DNA of 64,000 nt. Source: Cytophagaceae bacterium. GTDB taxonomy: Bacteria; Bacteroidota; Bacteroidia; Cytophagales; Spirosomataceae. A program made the translations under genes and the position numbers. The DNA lies in the NCBI GenBank assembly GCA_947460975.1, contig CANHGO010000005.1, positions 1-64,000 of the forward strand, in the 5' to 3' direction. Below are positions 63,179 to 64,000 of the stretch, one piece after another (within the stretch, counting starts at the first letter, position 1; each line of letters opens with the position of its first letter). The notes under the pieces were generated by a model. It made no database searches. It had not been told where the DNA came from and saw only the letters and a list, made by a program, of their open reading frames with translations.

Positions 63179-64000
63179 ATGTTAGAGAAAACATTAGTAG
63201 ATAGTATCAAAACGATAGATTCATTGACCCAAGCTCAGCAATTGGCCCTAGGGAAATTTATTGACAAAGGTTTTCCGACCAGCAAATGGGAGGAATGGAA
63301 ATATGCCTCTTTAAAACATTTAAATGAGCACAATTGGCAATGGTCGCCTGAGACATTACCTGTTGATTTACCTAATCCCGTTTGGAAACATAGCGCCATT
63401 ATTCAGACCTTAAATGGGAATACTCATTCAGAAGGTGCTTTACCTCTAGGGATTGCCCTTTTGCCTATGTCGGAATTTATGGCTCAAAATCCTGCATTCG
63501 ACTCAGTATGGAAGGCAAGAAATCCAATTTTGGATCAAAATTCCTTATATGATTTAAATGATGCTTTGGCTTCTGATTATGCGGTTTTATGGGTCAAGAA
63601 TGGGGTTAAAATTGCGGAACCTTTGTTGCATCAATATTTAGTGTCGGGCCAACTAGACACCGCCGTTCAATCTAAATTATTCATTTATTTAGAGGAAGAT
63701 TCGGAAATTACTTGGTTCGAACAACAACGTTCTGAGTCAAGCCATGCGATTTTGTCGAATTACGTGCAAGAGATTTGGGTTTCAAAAAATGCCCATCTTA
63801 CTTTGATTAAAGATCAAGACTTGCAGCAAAGTATTACACATGTAGATCATACGTTTATATTCCAACAAGAAAGCTCGTTGGTCGATGCGTTTACATTTTC
63901 AATAAATGCAGCTTATTTGCGCAACAACCTACATTTCTACATTGATGGTCCACAAGTCGTTTCTAATCTGAATGGTTTATACATTCCTGGGGAGGACCAA
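63179..64000 (+). CDS. sufD: Fe-S cluster assembly protein SufD, N-terminal part
   Basis: The frame starts at an ATG (63179-63181) 5 bases after the sufC stop and stays open to the right edge (274 codons). The product begins MLEKTLVDSIKTIDSL and shows the SufD pattern KGFPTSKWEEWKYASLKHL, followed by beta-helix strands such as YLEEDSEITWFEQQ. It ends, cut by the window, at LNGLYIPGEDQ. Full SufD is about 440 residues. It is a scaffold partner of SufB and SufC. Confidence 0.93.
   Translation, partial: MLEKTLVDSIKTIDSLTQAQQLALGKFIDKGFPTSKWEEWKYASLKHLNEHNWQWSPETLPVDLPNPVWKHSAIIQTLNGNTHSEGALPLGIALLPMSEFMAQNPAFDSVWKARNPILDQNSLYDLNDALASDYAVLWVKNGVKIAEPLLHQYLVSGQLDTAVQSKLFIYLEEDSEITWFEQQRSESSHAILSNYVQEIWVSKNAHLTLIKDQDLQQSITHVDHTFIFQQESSLVDAFTFSINAAYLRNNLHFYIDGPQVVSNLNGLYIPGEDQ

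Overview
The window reads as chromosomal DNA of a Bacteroidota member, most likely order Cytophagales (Spirosomaceae/Cytophagaceae-like, for example Aquirufa relatives; this placement is inference). Supporting signs are the type IX secretion regulator PorX, an Oar-type TonB-dependent receptor, DUF3078, TIGR02757, a PafA phosphatase, menaquinone synthesis (MenA), PurS, several TPR lipoproteins, starts without clear Shine-Dalgarno sequences, and repeated promoter elements of the Bacteroidota type (TTTG or TTG about 19-21 bases before TAnnTTTG). Genes are dense. No stretch of more than 300 bases lacks a gene. The largest gaps are 37708-37961 (divergent promoters only), 2997-3243 (a doubtful short ORF), 59882-60114 (upstream of the bacteriocin-like genes, plus one terminator), 8134-8354 (divergent starts, nothing else seen) and 41286-41495 (two terminators around a repeat element). 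I saw no tRNA, rRNA, CRISPR array or transposase.

Layout. 1-8133 (minus): yicC (partial), a YfhO membrane protein, an SlyD-like isomerase, a TPR lipoprotein, mutS2, a 2-hydroxyacid dehydrogenase and pdxA. 8355-15973 (plus): pyruvate carboxylase fused to a gamma-glutamylcyclotransferase-like domain, a GDPD/PLC-like protein, a TIM-barrel isomerase, an MFS transporter and a LolA-like protein. 16039-18039 (minus): a second TIM-barrel isomerase, a TMEM220 protein and a TPR lipoprotein. 18093-19575 (plus): the SRP RNA gene with its own promoter and terminator, a transaldolase-family aldolase and an FtsE-like ATPase. Then come porX (minus), a degenerate A-type Fe-S carrier and Ppx/GppA (plus), and a minus block of DUF3078, aldose epimerase, TIGR02757, a 54-residue membrane protein, a LysM protein and a probable DUF4905 protein. 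26948-32515 (plus) holds kdsB, metH and metF. 32512-37707 is mostly minus: an HNH endonuclease, purS, pssA, an MBL hydrolase, an RsmI-like methylase, an alpha/beta hydrolase and selD, with one CoA-binding protein on the plus strand.

37962-53755: a large TonB-dependent receptor; a repeat element; ugd and uxs for UDP-glucuronate and UDP-xylose; pafA with an HsdR_N-like nuclease gene; AMP nucleosidase; a TPR protein; menA; glutathione peroxidase; argS; and on the plus strand the tRNA genes sua5 and a CCA-adding-type enzyme.

53814-59881 is the most interesting part. It is an A+T-rich segment whose genes look like an undescribed two-peptide bacteriocin or signal-peptide locus: two small precursors with double-glycine leaders and GxxxG motifs in their cores, a perfect hairpin, a predicted outer-membrane protein with a CarboxypepD_reg-like domain, a YbaB/EbfC-like small protein, an HlyD-type adaptor and a C39-peptidase ABC exporter. 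A small XRE regulator lies at the far end. After it come a nitroreductase/MarR pair with a clear promoter and operator-like palindrome, maf, an A-type Fe-S carrier, sufC and the start of sufD.
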